Of a stretch of DNA of 64,000 bases, positions 32,301-43,560 are shown piece after piece (positions within the stretch are counted from its first letter, which is position 1; each line of letters starts with the position of its first letter). Position numbers and translations under genes: made by a program. This DNA comes from Chlamydia sp. BM-2023. GTDB taxonomy: Bacteria; Chlamydiota; Chlamydiia; Chlamydiales; Chlamydiaceae. The stretch covers positions 186,001 to 250,000 of the forward strand of contig NZ_CAXIED010000001.1 of the NCBI RefSeq assembly GCF_964023145.1, written 5' to 3'. The notes below the pieces were generated by a model, which made no database searches, was not told where the DNA came from, and saw only the letters and a list, made by a program, of their open reading frames with translations.

Positions 32301-33575
32301 CAATACCGGGTGTCCCTTAATAATCTCTTCTAGGACATCCCAAACTTCAGAAGCTCCACGTTGAATCATCTTCTTGGCAGAACGAATCGTGTAGACACTA
32401 CCCTGATCCTTGAGTCTTTTAATAATAAATGGCTCAAATAGCTCAAGAGCCATTTCTTTAGGCAGACCGCATTGATTAAATTTCAATTCAGGACCAACAA
32501 TAATAACAGAACGTCCGGAGTAATCGACACGTTTACCTAAAAGGTTTTGTCGAAAACGTCCATTTTTCCCTTTCAACATTTCAGAAAGAGATTTCAAAGG
32601 ACGATTACCGGCTCCCATAACGGGGTGTCCATGACGTCCGTTATCAAATAAGGCATCTACAGCTTCTTGTAGCATACGCTTTTCATTACGAACGATTACT
32701 TCAGGAGTTTTCAACCTTAAAATAGCTTTTAGACGATTGTTACGGTTGATTACACGACGATATAGATCATTTAAATCAGAAGTTGCAAATCTTCCTCCAT
32801 CTAAGGGAACAAGCGGACGAAGATCTGGTGGGACAACAGGAATGTTCTTTAAAACCATCCACTCAGGATGGTTAGAGGAAGAAACGAAACCTTCGATAAT
32901 TTTTAAACGTTTAGCAAGTTTCATACGAGCTTGCTGAGACTTTGTTTTTCGCAAACGATCTTTCAGATCTTTCAATAAAGTTTGAAGATCTTCTGATCTC
33001 AGCAAATCGTAAATAGCCTCTCCGCCCATCTTAGCTACGAAAGCGTCTTTACCCCACTTCTCAATAACCTCTCGATATTGGGCATCATTTAGAAGCTGTT
33101 TTTTATTAAGATCTGTCTTACCTGGATCGATCACTACATATTCTTCGTAGTAAATAATCCTTTCAAGATCAGATGCAGTCATACCTAAGACGTTACCTAT
33201 TCTTGATGGGGTAGTCTTAAAAAACCAGATATGCACGATGGGTACGGCCAACTCAATATGAGCCATCCGTTCGCGACGTACTTTAGATAGAGTTACCTCA
33301 ACCCCGCAGCGATCACAAACAATCCCTTTATGCTTAATCTTTTTATATTTACCGCAACAACACTCCCAGTCTTTAGTAGGGCCAAAAATCTTTTCGCAAA
33401 AAAGCCCACCTTTTTCTGGTTTGAAAGTACGGTAATTAATTGTTTCAGGCTTCTTGATTTCCCCACAAGACCACTTATCGCGAATAGTAATATCTGAGGC
33501 AATTCCAATTTCTAGTTTATCAAATAGCCCCTCTTTCGATAGAGTGACGGCGTCTCGAGAACCTTCTCCGAACAT
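29394..33575 (-). CDS. rpoC: DNA-directed RNA polymerase subunit beta prime
   Basis: Largest RNA polymerase subunit. At 1393 residues it has normal bacterial length. The N-terminal zinc site shows [16 protein letters not shown] and CDRCGVEV. The catalytic Mg site reads NADFDGD. The second zinc cluster ([13 protein letters not shown]) and the bridge/trigger-loop region ([16 protein letters not shown]) are all present. It starts 27 bp after rpoB and is followed by a terminator. Confidence 0.98.
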   Translation of the reverse strand: MFGEGSRDAVTLSKEGLFDKLEIGIASDITIRDKWSCGEIKKPETINYRTFKPEKGGLFCEKIFGPTKDWECCCGKYKKIKHKGIVCDRCGVEVTLSKVRRERMAHIELAVPIVHIWFFKTTPSRIGNVLGMTASDLERIIYYEEYVVIDPGKTDLNKKQLLNDAQYREVIEKWGKDAFVAKMGGEAIYDLLRSEDLQTLLKDLKDRLRKTKSQQARMKLAKRLKIIEGFVSSSNHPEWMVLKNIPVVPPDLRPLVPLDGGRFATSDLNDLYRRVINRNNRLKAILRLKTPEVIVRNEKRMLQEAVDALFDNGRHGHPVMGAGNRPLKSLSEMLKGKNGRFRQNLLGKRVDYSGRSVIIVGPELKFNQCGLPKEMALELFEPFIIKRLKDQGSVYTIRSAKKMIQRGASEVWDVLEEIIKGHPVLLNRAPTLHRLGIQAFEPVLIEGKAIRVHPLVCAAFNADFDGDQMAVHVPLSIEAQLEAKVLMMAPDNIFLPSSGKPVAIPSKDMTLGLYYLMADPTYFPEDHGGKVKVFRDVTEVLRALYTGGFLDERLDNRRDETGRGIHIHEKIKVRIDGQIIETTPGRVLFNRIVPKELGFQNYSMPSKRISELILQCYKKVGLEATVRFLDDLKELGFIQATKAAISMGLKDVRIPEIKTDILKEAYDKVAIVKKQYDDGIITDGERHSKTISIWTEVSELLSDALYIEISKQSRSKHNPLFLMIDSGARGNKSQLKQLGALRGLMAKPNGAIIESPITSNFREGLTVLEYSISSHGARKGLADTALKTADSGYLTRRLVDVAQDVIITEKDCGTLNHIEISAVRQGSEELLPLKDRIYGRTVSGDIYQPGDKSKLLAKNGDVITSAQAEIIDDAGIESIKIRSTLTCESRRGVCAKCYGLNLANGRLIGLGEAVGIIAAQSIGEPGTQLTMRTFHLGGIAATSSTPEIVTDSAGVLVYMDLRVVTGQDGNNLVLNKKGALHVVRDEGRSLEEYKKLLSTKSIESLETFPVELGVKVIVQDGEKISAGQKIAEVELHNIPIICDKPGFVKYEDLVEGISTEKVVNKNTGLVELIVKQHRGELHPQIAIYADANLTELVGTYAIPSGAIISVEESQNVDAGMLLARLPRGAIKTKDITGGLPRVAELVEARKPEDAADIAKIDGVVDFKGVQKNKRILVVRDEVTGMEEEHLIPLTKHLIVQRGDNVMKGQQLTDGLVVPHEILEICGVRELQKYLVNEVQEVYRLQGVDINDKHIEIIVRQMLQKVRITDPGDTTLLFGEEVNKKEFYEENRRTEEDGGKPAQAVPVLLGITKASLGTESFISAASFQDTTRVLTDAACSSKTDYLLGFKENVIMGHMIPGGTGFDTHKRIKQYLEKEQEDLVFDFVSESECAC

Positions 33576-33602
33576 TAGTGTTTTTCTCCAACAAGTGATT
33601 TT

Positions 33603-36600
33603 TTAAGCATCTACTACCATAGGACGGACATCCAGCCCTAAACCTTGCATTTCTTTGATCAAGACGTTAAACGATTCAGGCGTACCTGACTTCAGGAGGT
33701 TTTCCCCTTTAACAATGGATTCATAAATCCTTGTTCTTCCTGAAACGTCATCAGATTTTACTGTGAGAATTTCTTGAAGCATATGAGCTACCCCATAAGC
33801 TTCTAAAGCCCACACTTCCATCTCTCCAAATCTCTGACCTCCCATCTGAGCTTTACCTCCAAGAGGCTGCTGCGTAACTAGGGAGTAAGGTCCAATAGAT
33901 CTAGCGTGAATTTTATCTGCAATCAGGTGGCTGAGTTTCAACATATAAATGTAGCCAATAACCACAGTATTATCGAATCTCTCTCCAGTCTTTCCATCGT
34001 ATAAGAAAGACTTACCATCAGCAGGCAATCCTTGTTCGATCATCATGTCCCAAATACGAGATTCAGGGAACCCTTCAAACACAGGAGTCTTTACATAAAT
34101 ACCAGCGGTTTTTGCTGCGTAACCAAGATGAGTCTCTAACACCTGACCTAAGTTCATCCTCGATGGCACCCCAAGAGGATTTAAAATCATTTGTACAGTC
34201 TCACCATTAGATAGGTAAGGCATATCTGCTTCAGGAACAATCTTAGAAACAACACCTTTGTTTCCATGACGTCCAGCCATTTTATCTCCAACTTGGAGTT
34301 TTCTTTTTGAAGCCACATAAACTTTAACTTGGCGAATAACACCATGATCTAGATCAGCATCTCCTTCACGGATATGCTCAACTTCGGTTTTATAATTGAC
34401 TTCTAAGCGCTGTAATGACGTCTCGTATTCAGAAAGAATGCCTTTTAAAACATCATAGATTTCACAAGGAGGCATGAGGAGATCAACTAGTGTTTCCTGT
34501 TCAAGAATCTCGATAGTTTCTTGATCAAATACCGTGCCCTCTTGAACTAAAATATCTGCGGTACGACGGTGAATAATGGAAGCTGGAGCTTTTTCATTAA
34601 GCAGTAGAGCTCCAAGCTTTTCACGATATTCAGTCTTCAACACGGAGATTTGGTTCTTATATCCTTTTTGGAGGTCTTTTAAGTGAACAGCTTCTTCTAC
34701 AAGTTCGTCATCACTTTTAGAAAGTCTATCTTTTCTACTAAAGACCTTAACATCCATGACAACTCCTTCTGTACCTGGAGGCACTGTCAGAGAGGCGTCT
34801 TTAACATCAGCAGCTTTTTCTCCAAAGATAGCGCGTAATAAACGCTCTTCAGGGGCTAACTCGGTTTCAGACTTAGGTGTAATTTTACCAACAAGAATAT
34901 CTCCTGGCTTTACTTCAGCACCGATACGGATAATTCCGTCTTCACCTAGGTTTGCTAACACTTCTTCAGATACATTAGGAATATCACGAGTAATCTCTTC
35001 TTTTCCTAGCTTTGTATCTCGAGCTGTTAATTCAAATTCTTCAATATAAATTGAGGTGTATGCATCTTGCTTAATGAGCTTTTCTGAGATAATAATCGCA
35101 TCCTCAAAGTTGTATCCATACCATGGCATGAAAGCAACTAGGATGTTTTTACCTAAAGCAAGCTCTCCTTGATCTGTAGCAGGACCATCAGCAATAACAT
35201 CGCCTTTTACTATCACATCTCCAACACAACAAAGAGGCCTTTGATTGATGCATGTACCTGAATTAGATCTTAAGAACTTTTTCAAATGATAAGTACGTTT
35301 AATTGTAGGGTTATGTTTAGCGGAAATAATTACCTTATAACCGTCAACAAACTCAACTACTCCATCTTCTTCTGCTACAACAATAGCTCCGGAATCTTTA
35401 GCTGCACGAGCTTCTAATCCCGTTCCAACTATAGGAGCTTCTGTTTTTAACAACGGCACAGCTTGACGCTGCATGTTTGATCCCATAAGAGCACGGTTAG
35501 CGTCGTCATGCTCTAAGAATGGAATCAATCCTGTAACGATGGAAACCAATTGCTTTGGAGAAACGTCCATGTGTGTAACAGTAGCGGTATCAGCTTCAAA
35601 AGCTTCTCCACGATATCTTGCCCAACACACAGGATCGGTGAACATATTAAATTCATCTAAATTAGCTGAAGCCTGTGCAATCACGCACTCTTCTTCAACA
35701 TCAGCTGTCATGTATTCAATTTCGTCGGTAACAATACCATCTCTAACCACACGATAAGGTGTTTCAATGAATCCAAATTCATTGATTTTTGCAAAAGCCG
35801 ATAGAGAGGTAATTAAACCAATGTTTGGTCCTTCTGGAGTTTCAATTGGGCAGATACGACCGTAATGACTTGCGTGAACGTCACGAACTTCAAATCCAGC
35901 TCTTTCTCTATTTAAACCTCCGGGCCCCAAAGCGGACAAACGACGCTTGTGGGTTAATTCAGCCACAGGGTTGGTTTGATCCATAAACTGGGAAAGTTGC
36001 GAACGACCGAAGAAATCTTTTAAGACGCTTGCCAGACCTTTTGCCGAAATAATTTTTCCAGGGATCAATGTATCAGAAGAAAAATCGAACAGATTCATTC
36101 TTTCTCGAACAATTTTCTCCATTCTTGCCAAGCCGGAACGACATTGGTTTTGAATAAGTTCCCCTACAGAACGTACGCGACGATTTGCCAAGTGATCGAT
36201 ATCATCAACGGAAGCTTTTTCATCTCCCATTTTCAAACGGATAAGATATTTTAAAGCACCAATGACATCTTCTTTTCTTAGGGTAACTTGAGATAGAGAC
36301 TCGTCATCCATAGAAAAGCCAAGTTTTCTATTCAACTTATAACGACCAACTCTTCCTAAGTTATAGCGCTTAGAATCGAAAAACAGGCGCATAATTGTAG
36401 ATCGAGCATTTGCCAACGTAGCAGGCTCACCTGGACGTAATCTTCTATAAAAATCTTTTAAGGCTGCTTCATAAGAGTCTGTAGGATCTTTTGCCAACAT
36501 TTTGATGATAGGGTGATTTTCATCTGCCTCTAAAGCAATTTTTAGAGTTGTAATGTCAGCGTCGAGCATTCTTTTTAGCATGGCTGTGCTAAGTTTTTCC

Positions 36601-37361
36601 CCTGCTTTACCGTAAACCAGAGAAGATGCTTCATCAAGAACATTATCAGCTAAGATTTTACCGACTAAGAAAGAGAAATCTTTTTCACTTTTTAGAGTAC
36701 GTTCTTCTATTTGGAAAAACTCTTCGATAATATCAGCATCAGATGAGTAGCCTAAAGCACGAATGAACGTCATGGCTAAAATTTTACGACGACGTTTTTT
36801 TCTATCAATGTGGATATAAATCAAATCATTGATATCGAAAATAGCCTCTAGCCAGCTACCTCGGTAAGGAATGATTCTGAAAGAAAACAAGATATTTCCT
36901 TTAGAATGTTTTTCCTGTTCAAAGTTAATGCCCGGAGATCTGTGTACTTGGGAAACAACAACTCTTTCGGCTCCATTAATAATAAATGTGCCTTTATCGG
37001 TCATAATGGGTATGGTTCCCATGTAGACTTCTTCTTCCTTGATCCCCGTTTCATCAGTTAAACGGAAGCGAACTTTTAAAGTCACACTATAGGTAATTCC
37101 CCTACGGATACATTCTTCAGGAGAGTACTTCGGCACACCCAAGTTATAAGATAGATACTCTAAAATAGTAGCTTCATTATAAGACTTAATAGGGAAGATT
37201 TCTCTGAAAACTTCTTCCAAGCCGATGTTGTCGCGCTCTTCCGCAAGCTTCCCAATTTGAAGAAATTGCTTGTATGACTTAATTTGAACTTCAATAAGAT
37301 TTGGAAGATCTAAGATATCTTCCTTTTTTTTGACGCTAACCCGCTCCGGGCATTTGAACAT
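33603..37361 (-). CDS. rpoB: DNA-directed RNA polymerase subunit beta
   Basis: 1252 residues, typical for chlamydial beta. The rifampicin-cluster region is intact ([20 protein letters not shown] then LGPGG). The C-terminal [18 protein letters not shown] motif is present. Residues at the rifampicin cluster match the sensitive consensus by eye. A 140-bp gap with a hairpin separates it from rplL, as in other bacteria where rplJL outpaces rpoBC. Confidence 0.98.
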   Translation of the reverse strand: MFKCPERVSVKKKEDILDLPNLIEVQIKSYKQFLQIGKLAEERDNIGLEEVFREIFPIKSYNEATILEYLSYNLGVPKYSPEECIRRGITYSVTLKVRFRLTDETGIKEEEVYMGTIPIMTDKGTFIINGAERVVVSQVHRSPGINFEQEKHSKGNILFSFRIIPYRGSWLEAIFDINDLIYIHIDRKKRRRKILAMTFIRALGYSSDADIIEEFFQIEERTLKSEKDFSFLVGKILADNVLDEASSLVYGKAGEKLSTAMLKRMLDADITTLKIALEADENHPIIKMLAKDPTDSYEAALKDFYRRLRPGEPATLANARSTIMRLFFDSKRYNLGRVGRYKLNRKLGFSMDDESLSQVTLRKEDVIGALKYLIRLKMGDEKASVDDIDHLANRRVRSVGELIQNQCRSGLARMEKIVRERMNLFDFSSDTLIPGKIISAKGLASVLKDFFGRSQLSQFMDQTNPVAELTHKRRLSALGPGGLNRERAGFEVRDVHASHYGRICPIETPEGPNIGLITSLSAFAKINEFGFIETPYRVVRDGIVTDEIEYMTADVEEECVIAQASANLDEFNMFTDPVCWARYRGEAFEADTATVTHMDVSPKQLVSIVTGLIPFLEHDDANRALMGSNMQRQAVPLLKTEAPIVGTGLEARAAKDSGAIVVAEEDGVVEFVDGYKVIISAKHNPTIKRTYHLKKFLRSNSGTCINQRPLCCVGDVIVKGDVIADGPATDQGELALGKNILVAFMPWYGYNFEDAIIISEKLIKQDAYTSIYIEEFELTARDTKLGKEEITRDIPNVSEEVLANLGEDGIIRIGAEVKPGDILVGKITPKSETELAPEERLLRAIFGEKAADVKDASLTVPPGTEGVVMDVKVFSRKDRLSKSDDELVEEAVHLKDLQKGYKNQISVLKTEYREKLGALLLNEKAPASIIHRRTADILVQEGTVFDQETIEILEQETLVDLLMPPCEIYDVLKGILSEYETSLQRLEVNYKTEVEHIREGDADLDHGVIRQVKVYVASKRKLQVGDKMAGRHGNKGVVSKIVPEADMPYLSNGETVQMILNPLGVPSRMNLGQVLETHLGYAAKTAGIYVKTPVFEGFPESRIWDMMIEQGLPADGKSFLYDGKTGERFDNTVVIGYIYMLKLSHLIADKIHARSIGPYSLVTQQPLGGKAQMGGQRFGEMEVWALEAYGVAHMLQEILTVKSDDVSGRTRIYESIVKGENLLKSGTPESFNVLIKEMQGLGLDVRPMVVDA

Positions 37362-37464
37362 GCGAGCTCTCCTAAGACTATTGTGATGCCAAAAGACTTC
37401 CCTTAAACAGGCCTACGTATGCTTGCTAAAGGGAGCATTACGATTGTATACATGATAAAGAAGA

Positions 37465-37492
37465 AAAGAAAAATCTTATAGGATTTTTCTTT
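37465..37492 (-). terminator. Attenuator-like hairpin between rplL and rpoB
   Basis: A perfect 11-bp stem (AAAGAAAAATC with GATTTTTCTTT, 6-base loop) starts 10 bases after the rplL stop codon. The stem is A/U-rich and is followed only by a mixed T/C run, so partial termination rather than a full stop is likely. This would keep L7/L12 synthesis above that of RNA polymerase subunits. Confidence 0.5.
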
Positions 37493-37501
37493 CCTAAAAA
37501 A

Positions 37502-37903
37502 TTACAAGCCTTTAAAAGAGGCTTTTGCTCCAGCTTCTTGTAATTTCTTTACAGAGTCTTCAGCATCAGTTTTAGAAGTCTTTTCTTTAACAATCTTAGG
37601 TAAACCTTCAGTCATTTCTTTAGCTTCTTTTAAAGCTAAGCCAGTAAGTTCTCTAACAACTTTTAAAACACCGATTTTCTTGTCTGCAGGAACATCTTCC
37701 AAGGTCACAGCAAATTCTGTGGATTCTGCTGGAGCAGCTTCTCCGCCAGCAACAGCACCAGCAGCAATAGCCATCATAGGAGCAGCAGCGGTAACATCCC
37801 ATTTTTCTTCTAACTTTTTCTTTAGTTCAGACAATTCAAGCACAGTTAAGCTACTTAACGCGTCTACTAAATTTTCCAAATTTTGTGTTGTCACTTTTGT
37901 CAC
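37502..37903 (-). CDS. rplL: 50S ribosomal protein L7/L12
   Basis: Stalk protein that recruits elongation factors to the ribosome. 133 residues: N-terminal dimerisation helix, Ala/Gly-rich hinge (about residues 38-60), and a C-terminal domain with [20 protein letters not shown]. Slightly longer than the E. coli protein, normal for chlamydiae. Located 32 bp after rplJ. Confidence 0.97.
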   Translation of the reverse strand: MTKVTTQNLENLVDALSSLTVLELSELKKKLEEKWDVTAAAPMMAIAAGAVAGGEAAPAESTEFAVTLEDVPADKKIGVLKVVRELTGLALKEAKEMTEGLPKIVKEKTSKTDAEDSVKKLQEAGAKASFKGL

Positions 37904-37935
37904 CCTTTACTTAATTGAGAGTTTTAACATTCTTC

Positions 37936-38448
37936 TTAGTTTTTTTCTGTCTTCTGGTGGATACAGGAAATAACACCAGAAAGAGCTGAGCCCATAATTC
38001 CAACAACCTGAGACATAGGAGCAGCTAATAATCCTACAAAATGCTGTCTAAGCTCTTTCATCGAAGGAAGTTTAGCTACGGCCTCGACTTCTTTACCTGA
38101 CAAAGAAGCGCTATCAATTCGTCCGGCAAGAAAAACTAATGAGTCGTTATGTTGTTTATTAAAGTCTAATACTTGTTTTGCTGCAGCAACAGGATCATCG
38201 TAAGCAAACACTACGCCTAGATGCCCCTCGGTGTCTGAAGAGTCTATTTCAAAACCAGAACTTTCTATAGCTTTGAAAAAGATTCTCTTTTTTAACACTT
38301 CAAATTCTGCAGAAATACCAGAGAGTGAATTACGAAACTCTCTAGAATTCGCCGCGGTAAATCCAAGATATCTCAATAAAATAAAACCTTGGGATGCGGA
38401 AATCTTTTCTTCTACCTCTTGAAGAAGTAACTTCTTTTCTTCTTTCAT
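37936..38448 (-). CDS. rplJ: 50S ribosomal protein L10
   Basis: Base of the L7/L12 stalk. 170 residues beginning [16 protein letters not shown], with the L10 fold and a short amphipathic C-terminal helix for L12 binding. It sits between rplA (13 bp upstream) and rplL in the standard order. Sequence is divergent from E. coli L10 but the position and length make the call firm. Confidence 0.93.
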   Translation of the reverse strand: MKEEKKLLLQEVEEKISASQGFILLRYLGFTAANSREFRNSLSGISAEFEVLKKRIFFKAIESSGFEIDSSDTEGHLGVVFAYDDPVAAAKQVLDFNKQHNDSLVFLAGRIDSASLSGKEVEAVAKLPSMKELRQHFVGLLAAPMSQVVGIMGSALSGVISCIHQKTEKN

Positions 38449-38461
38449 TTTCCCTCTTGAA

Positions 38462-39160
38462 TTAAGACGCCATTAATTCTCTAGTATCCACAGAAATTCC
38501 CGGCCCCATAGTTGAAGAAACGGTAAATGATACTAGATACTGACCTTTTGCTGCAGGCGGCTTAGCTTTAATTAAAGCAGAGCACAGAGCTTCGATGTTT
38601 TCTTTGATATGCACTCCATCAAATGAAAGTTTACCGACACCAGCATTACAGACGCCAGCACGATCTGCTTTAAATTCAATTTTTCCTTTACGCAACTCAG
38701 CAATAGCCTTAGTAACATCCATAGTTACTGTACCAGCTTTAGGTGTAGGCATAAGATTTCTAGGTCCTAGAACTTTTCCTAACTTTCCAACTTCGCGCAT
38801 CATATCGGGAGTGGCGACAGCAACATCAAAATCCACCCAACCGCCTTTGATTTTTTCAACGAGATCATCGCTACCTACAAAATCAGCTCCAGCGCCTAAT
38901 GCTTCTTTAGCTTTGTCTCCAGCGGCAAATACAAGAATTCTTAAAGTTTTTCCTGTGCCGTTAGGCAAAGAAACGGATCCTCGAATTTGTTGATCGCTTT
39001 TCTTAGGGTCTATGCCTAATTTAATAGATACGTCAACAGTCTGGTCAAACTTTACCGCAGGACACTGTTTCAAAATATCTATAGCTTCTTGCAAAGAATA
39101 TGACTTTGAAAAATCATAGCTTTTTAAGATGCCTCGTACACGTTTTCCATGTTTTGTCAT
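38462..39160 (-). CDS. rplA: 50S ribosomal protein L1
   Basis: 232 residues. Begins [12 protein letters not shown] and shows the conserved [10 protein letters not shown] motif and the [14 protein letters not shown] segment. L1 also represses its own operon in other bacteria by binding the rplK leader mRNA; a structured leader is present upstream of rplK here. Separated from rplK by 21 bp. Confidence 0.97.
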   Translation of the reverse strand: MTKHGKRVRGILKSYDFSKSYSLQEAIDILKQCPAVKFDQTVDVSIKLGIDPKKSDQQIRGSVSLPNGTGKTLRILVFAAGDKAKEALGAGADFVGSDDLVEKIKGGWVDFDVAVATPDMMREVGKLGKVLGPRNLMPTPKAGTVTMDVTKAIAELRKGKIEFKADRAGVCNAGVGKLSFDGVHIKENIEALCSALIKAKPPAAKGQYLVSFTVSSTMGPGISVDTRELMAS

Positions 39161-39181
39161 AATTATGCAGCTCTTTACAAT

Positions 39182-39607
39182 TTACTCGACGTCTATACCC
39201 ATACTTCGGGCTGTTCCTTCCACCATGCGTTTTGCGGAATCAAGACCAACGACGTCCATATCTTTCATTTTTTGTTCAGCAATAGCTTGAACCTGTCCCT
39301 GAGTCAATTTTCCAACTTTATTTCGGTTAGGAATTTTGGATCCAGACTCTAGATTCAACGTTTTTTTAATCAAGGAAGATACGGGAGGTTGTTTGGTTAT
39401 AAAGGAGAAAGTTTTATCGGAATAAACAGTAATTACTACTGGCAACAGATCTCCAGGGCGATCTTGAGTTGCTGCATTAAACTCTTTACAAAATCCCATA
39501 ATATTCACACCGGCGGCACCTAAAGCAGGACCAATTGGCGGAGCTGGATTAGCTTTACCTGCAGGAATTTGCAGTTTAATTAACTTAATTACCTTTTTAT
39601 TCGACAT
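39182..39607 (-). CDS. rplK: 50S ribosomal protein L11
   Basis: 141 residues, forms the GTPase-associated centre with 23S rRNA. The motif [16 protein letters not shown] is intact, and the C-terminal GTARSMGI end is typical. First gene of the L11-L1 pair, 107 bp after nusG. Confidence 0.98.
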   Translation of the reverse strand: MSNKKVIKLIKLQIPAGKANPAPPIGPALGAAGVNIMGFCKEFNAATQDRPGDLLPVVITVYSDKTFSFITKQPPVSSLIKKTLNLESGSKIPNRNKVGKLTQGQVQAIAEQKMKDMDVVGLDSAKRMVEGTARSMGIDVE

Positions 39608-39618
39608 ACTAAACCTTA

Positions 39619-39686
39619 CTCTATCTTGACGCTCCTCTCTGAATAAAGAGGAAGAAACGAAAAACTAAAATTATAAGAAGATAGAG
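39619..39686 (-). promoter_or_regulatory. rplK upstream region: nested inverted repeats and a possible promoter
   Basis: A 9-bp inverted repeat (CTCTATCTT at 39619-39627, its complement at 39678-39686) encloses a small CCTCT/AGAGG hairpin. A minus-strand TATAAT at 39670-39675 could be a -10 box, with a weak TGTATT -35. If that promoter is used, only the inner hairpin is transcribed. L1 autoregulation through this leader is a guess from other bacteria. Confidence 0.3.
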
Positions 39687-39713
39687 AATAAGAATACACA
39701 GATTTTCTTACTC

Positions 39714-40262
39714 TTACTCACTTTCTTGCCCAGGAGCAACCTCTTCTACTTGCCAAAACTCTAAATCATCAACACGAGTTTCTCTTCCAAAGATCGATAC
39801 CATAACGCTAAGACGACCTTTATCATGGAAAACTTCAGAAACAATACCAATAAAGTTTACAAAAACACCGTCATTAATTTTGACTCTGGATCCAACATCA
39901 AATTTATGTTTCTGGACAACACCGGCTTTTTTCTCTTCAATATCTTTTAAAATATTTCTTACTTCGTCTTCAGACAAAGCTAGGGGGACTCCCCCTCCTA
40001 AGAATTCAACAACACCGGGATTATTTTTTACGTATAACCAGGACTCATCTGTTAAGTGCATTTTAATTAACAGGTATCCCGGCCAAATAAACTTCTCAAC
40101 GACTTTATGTTCGCCTTTTTTCACTTCCATGACATTTTCTATAGGCAAGACAATCTCTTGTATAAAATCCGTCATTCCAGAAGATTCTTTAAAATCTTCT
40201 AAAGCTTTTTTTACTTTTTTTTCTTGAGCCGTAAAAACTTGAACGACATACCATTTAAACAT
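39714..40262 (-). CDS. nusG: Transcription termination/antitermination factor NusG
   Basis: 182 residues beginning MFKWYVVQVFTAQEKK, with an N-terminal NGN domain (WPGYLLIKM motif) and a C-terminal KOW domain (FDVGSRVKINDG). It binds RNA polymerase and couples transcription to Rho or the ribosome. I chose ATG 40262, four bases after the secE stop codon; a TTG four codons earlier would overlap secE. Confidence 0.96.
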   Translation of the reverse strand: MFKWYVVQVFTAQEKKVKKALEDFKESSGMTDFIQEIVLPIENVMEVKKGEHKVVEKFIWPGYLLIKMHLTDESWLYVKNNPGVVEFLGGGVPLALSEDEVRNILKDIEEKKAGVVQKHKFDVGSRVKINDGVFVNFIGIVSEVFHDKGRLSVMVSIFGRETRVDDLEFWQVEEVAPGQESE

Positions 40263-40266
40263 GCAA

Positions 40267-40512
40267 TTAACCAAACAAAAAGCTTGTTATACCGCTTAAC
40301 CAGGTAAGCAGCTTACGAAATACGAGATCTACACAATATATAGAAAAACCCAAGCCAAAAATACTTGCTATTACGATTTTAACGTATCTTTTTAGGTCGC
40401 GTTTACTGACCCATTCAATTTTTTTAATTTCATCTAGAAAACCGGCGTGAGCCTGTTTTTTAGCTTTAGCTATTTTTTTAGAGAGAGTCTCTTGATGAGT
40501 GCGTTGTTTCAT
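40267..40512 (-). CDS. secE: Preprotein translocase subunit SecE
   Basis: 81 residues with one transmembrane helix (about residues 46-70), preceded by the amphipathic SecE motif with EIKKIEWVSKRDL. It forms the SecYEG channel. The gene order tRNA-Trp, secE, nusG, rplK is widely conserved in bacteria. Confidence 0.94.
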   Translation of the reverse strand: MKQRTHQETLSKKIAKAKKQAHAGFLDEIKKIEWVSKRDLKRYVKIVIASIFGLGFSIYCVDLVFRKLLTWLSGITSFLFG

Positions 40513-40544
40513 AAGCGAATTTCTAGATCAAAATTAAGTCTATA

Positions 40545-40617
40545 CGGGTGCGAAGGGAGTCGAACCCCCGACCGGCGGCTTTGGAGGCCACTGCTCTACC
40601 AGCTAAGCTACACACCC
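40545..40617 (-). tRNA. trnW: tRNA-Trp (anticodon CCA)
   Basis: Complete cloverleaf on the minus strand. The acceptor stem GGGTGTG pairs with CGCACCC (one G-U pair). The anticodon loop CTCCAAA gives CCA. The T-loop is TTCGACT and the discriminator is G. CCA is not encoded. It sits between tuf and secE. Confidence 0.97.
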
Positions 40618-40661
40618 AAAAAGCACGATCAAGACACATTTAAAATGTCTTAATCATGCTT
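40618..40661 (-). terminator. Strong hairpin terminator after tuf
   Basis: A 16-bp stem (two G-U pairs) with a 9-base loop spans 40621-40661 and is followed on the minus strand by TTT before tRNA-Trp begins. It starts about 16 bases past the tuf stop codon. It probably sets tuf mRNA apart from the tRNA-Trp-secE-nusG unit. Confidence 0.7.
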
Positions 40662-40676
40662 ATAAATTTACCTGAA

Positions 40677-41861
40677 TTAGGCCATAATTTTTGAAATCGT
40701 TCCAGCGCCGATTGTACGACCACCTTCACGAATAGCAAATCTCATACCTTCTTCTAAAGCTACAGGGCTAATTAATTGAACATCAAACTCAACGTTATCG
40801 CCTGGCATTACCATCTCTGTCCCTTCAGGAAGAGTTACAACACCTGTAACATCTGTTGTACGGAAGAAGAATTGTGGTCTGTATCCGCTGAAGAAAGGTT
40901 TATGACGTCCGCCTTCTTCTTTTTGCAGAATGTAAACAGCACCTTTAAATTGTGTATGAGATTTCACGCTATTAGGTTGGCAAATAACCATACCACGTTC
41001 AACATCATTTTTACCGATACCTCTTAGAAGCAATCCTACGTTTTCTCCCGCACGACCTTCTGGAAGCTCTTTTCTGAACATTTCAACGCCGGTAACGATA
41101 GTTTCTCTGGTATCTTGCAAACCAACAATTTGAACTTTATCTGATACTTTAACAATTCCGCGCTCAATACGTCCGGTAACTACTGTACCACGTCCGGAAA
41201 TAGAGAAAACGTCTTCAATAGGCATTAAGAAAGGCTTATCGATTTCACGCTCTGGAGTAGGAATGTTATCATCTACTGCTTGCATTAACTCACGAACCTT
41301 TTCGATATGGCTCATGTCACCTTCTAAAGCTCTTAAAGCAGAACCTCGGATAATTGGGCAGCCTTTGTAACCTTTTTCTTCTAGAAGCTCAGCTAATTCC
41401 ATTTCAACTAAGTCTACGAGCTCAGCGTCTTCTTGAGAGATCATGTCGATTTTGTTAAGGAAAACAACAATGTAAGGAACCCCTACCTGTCTAGCCAAAA
41501 GAATATGTTCTTTTGTTTGAGGCATAGCACCGTCAGTAGCGGAAACAACGAGAATCGCTCCGTCCATCTGAGCAGCACCGGTGATCATGTTTTTAACATA
41601 GTCGGCGTGACCAGGGCAGTCTACGTGAGCATAGTGCCGGTTTGCGGTTTCATATTCAACGTGAGATGCGTTGATAGTAATTCCTCTAGCTTTTTCTTCA
41701 GGAGTATTGTCAATAGAACTGTAATCGCGAAAATCAGCCAACCCATCTCCTGACAGCGCGCGTGTAATGGCAGCTGTTAGTGTAGTTTTACCGTGGTCAA
41801 CGTGTCCAATGGTCCCTATGTTAATATGGGGCTTATTACGTTGAAAAGTTTCTTTTGACAT
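40677..41861 (-). CDS. tuf: Elongation factor Tu
   Basis: GTPase that delivers aminoacyl-tRNA to the ribosome. 394 residues. G1 motif GHVDHGKTT (residues 19-27), G2 in RGITI, G3 DCPGHADYV and G4 NKIDM are all present, followed by the two beta-barrel domains. It lies just downstream of tRNA-Thr, an arrangement common for tuf. Confidence 0.98.
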   Translation of the reverse strand: MSKETFQRNKPHINIGTIGHVDHGKTTLTAAITRALSGDGLADFRDYSSIDNTPEEKARGITINASHVEYETANRHYAHVDCPGHADYVKNMITGAAQMDGAILVVSATDGAMPQTKEHILLARQVGVPYIVVFLNKIDMISQEDAELVDLVEMELAELLEEKGYKGCPIIRGSALRALEGDMSHIEKVRELMQAVDDNIPTPEREIDKPFLMPIEDVFSISGRGTVVTGRIERGIVKVSDKVQIVGLQDTRETIVTGVEMFRKELPEGRAGENVGLLLRGIGKNDVERGMVICQPNSVKSHTQFKGAVYILQKEEGGRHKPFFSGYRPQFFFRTTDVTGVVTLPEGTEMVMPGDNVEFDVQLISPVALEEGMRFAIREGGRTIGAGTISKIMA

Positions 41862-41904
41862 TTCAGAATCCTCATTAAAATTAGTTTTACTCCAACCATT
41901 GCTC

Positions 41905-41976
41905 TGCCCAGAATAGGAATTGAACCTACGACCGCTTGCTTACCATGCAAGTGCTCTACCACTGAGCTATCTGGGC
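41905..41976 (-). tRNA. trnT: tRNA-Thr (anticodon GGT)
   Basis: Complete cloverleaf. The acceptor GCCCAGA pairs with TCTGGGC, the anticodon stem is CTTGC/GCAAG, and the loop ATGGTAA gives GGT. The T-loop is TTCAATT and the discriminator A. It lies between infA and tuf on the same strand and is probably processed from the tuf transcript. Confidence 0.97.
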
Positions 41977-42052
41977 CTATATTTATGTTTTATAATGGCT
42001 CAGGGAATTGCCTAGTCTATGTCACTTATTTTAAAACATCAATAGAAAACAG

Positions 42053-42274
42053 TTAACGATGCCTGTATACGACTCTTGCTTTCGTTAGATCATATGCTGA
42101 CATTTCAACGGTAACGCGATCTCCGACTAGTAAACGGATATTACTCATACGCATTTTACCGCATAAATGAGCTGTGACCGGCATGCCATTTTCTAATAAT
42201 ATCCTGAAATGCATACCAGGAAGGAGTTCTTGCACTCTACCTTCAAGCACGATAGTGTCTTCTTTTTTTGCCAT
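42053..42274 (-). CDS. infA: Translation initiation factor IF-1
   Basis: 73 residues, a single OB-fold S1-type domain: [20 protein letters not shown] and [17 protein letters not shown] match IF-1. It binds the ribosomal A site during initiation. AAGGA lies 10 bases before the ATG. First protein gene of the leftward infA-tRNA-Thr-tuf cluster. Confidence 0.96.
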   Translation of the reverse strand: MAKKEDTIVLEGRVQELLPGMHFRILLENGMPVTAHLCGKMRMSNIRLLVGDRVTVEMSAYDLTKARVVYRHR

Positions 42275-42574
42275 GTATTAATTATCCTTAAACAAAATCC
42301 TCTCGGCCAAAGGCATCTAAAAAATTAAAGACTGGCCTGACGGGCAGATTTGGTCTTTATAAAGAATAGAGCTTCTCCCATTCCGCTCCATCCATAAATG
42401 CAGCAGAATTATATTCAGTATGTAGAAAAAGTCAAACGCCTTTCACGAATAGCCTAAACATTATAAAAAATAATTTACATCTGCCGGACGTAAGAGAAAA
42501 TCTATTACAACATTTACAACTAAGATCAATTTACTTTATTATGTAACAATTTAGTTATTATTTAATAAAATAGA
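42275..42574. other. Divergent intergenic region between infA and the Inc-like gene
   Basis: 300 bases without a gene. It holds a hairpin-forming element at 42327-42358 (AAAGAC...GTCTTT with a GC-rich inner part) followed on the minus strand by AATTTTTT, upstream of infA. It also holds a candidate plus-strand promoter at 42513-42542. No tRNA or repeat was seen. Confidence 0.5.
42513..42542 (+). promoter_or_regulatory. Candidate sigma-66 promoter for the gene at 42575
   Basis: TTTACA at 42513-42518, an 18-base AT-rich spacer, then TATTAT at 42537-42542. Transcription would start near 42549, giving a leader of about 26 bases. Confidence 0.45.
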
Positions 42575-43558
42575 ATGACATCTTCTGTTACTTCCAGAGC
42601 TGCTTCTCCTAGTAGCTTGGAGACTGTATTAACTATACAAAATCATCAAGATTCTCAAGACGCTACAGAGATTCCTGTTGAAATTCCTCTATTACCTATT
42701 ACGACGATTAATGGTCTGACGATATCTACTCTTGAGCCTTTATCTACTTTAAAAATTTCACCCTATCGTCCTTCTCCGAAAACATGTATGGATCACGTAC
42801 GTTCTGTGGGTGAAAAAATTAGTTTATTCCTAAGAAATAACTGGAAGTATATTTTATTATATATTTTAGCATGGGCCTTAATTTTAGCCTGTCACCACAC
42901 TATGGCTGCTACTTTAACTATTTGGTTGGGCATAGGACTAGGTGTTGGTGTTATTTTTGGTATTTTCACGGCCACTGTCTTAGATAGAAATAATAAATAC
43001 AAAAATACCAATAGCATGTGGAACCTGATTAACTATGGTTTGAAGCAGTTGGATCCCAATGGAACACGACAGATTCTTCTTGCCACGATCATAGCTTCTA
43101 TTTCCTCATTAATTTACGCGATTCCTGAGGCGGTTGGGTTTACCATTGGGGCGTCTATAGGAAATCAAATTAGTATTTTAACTACCTATGGACTACGTTT
43201 ACGTGATGATGAAAATTATGTTGCGGACCAAGCTGCCTTTGATAAAAAAGTTGCTAGTATTCAAAAAGCTATTAATCAATATCAGCTCATCAAAAATCAG
43301 ATGATAATGCAGAAGCAAATTTCTGTGATTGCTATGCAACAAAATAATCCTGAGCTTAATGATGTATTACACACACTACAGCTTCAGATGCACACGCCGC
43401 TACCTTATACATTTGATGTCCCTAGAACTGGCTACCAAGATCTGTTACATTTTAGTGAGCCTGATTATGTCATTGCTTCTGCGAACCAACGTATTCTTGC
43501 TTTATCGCAGACTTTAGCCTATCTAAAAGCAGAGCCTAATCGTGTTGTTGAGGAATAA
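42575..43558 (+). CDS. Conserved chlamydial membrane protein, Inc-like
   Basis: 327 residues, no known domain. A Ser/Thr-rich N-terminus (about 85 residues) is followed by a bilobed hydrophobic hairpin (about residues 92-130: YILLYILAWALILAC then IWLGIGLGVGVIFG) and another hydrophobic segment near 165-200. A helical, Gln-rich C-terminal domain follows. The long hydrophobic hairpin suggests an inclusion-membrane protein. By position it corresponds to the C. trachomatis CT324 region (from memory). The next gene starts 3 bases later. Confidence 0.75.
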   Translation: MTSSVTSRAASPSSLETVLTIQNHQDSQDATEIPVEIPLLPITTINGLTISTLEPLSTLKISPYRPSPKTCMDHVRSVGEKISLFLRNNWKYILLYILAWALILACHHTMAATLTIWLGIGLGVGVIFGIFTATVLDRNNKYKNTNSMWNLINYGLKQLDPNGTRQILLATIIASISSLIYAIPEAVGFTIGASIGNQISILTTYGLRLRDDENYVADQAAFDKKVASIQKAINQYQLIKNQMIMQKQISVIAMQQNNPELNDVLHTLQLQMHTPLPYTFDVPRTGYQDLLHFSEPDYVIASANQRILALSQTLAYLKAEPNRVVEE

Positions 43559-43560
43559 TC

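Noticed and set aside
42513..42574. Possible replication origin in the AT-rich region before the Inc-like gene
   Set aside because: No cluster of DnaA-box-like 9-mers and no replication genes nearby.
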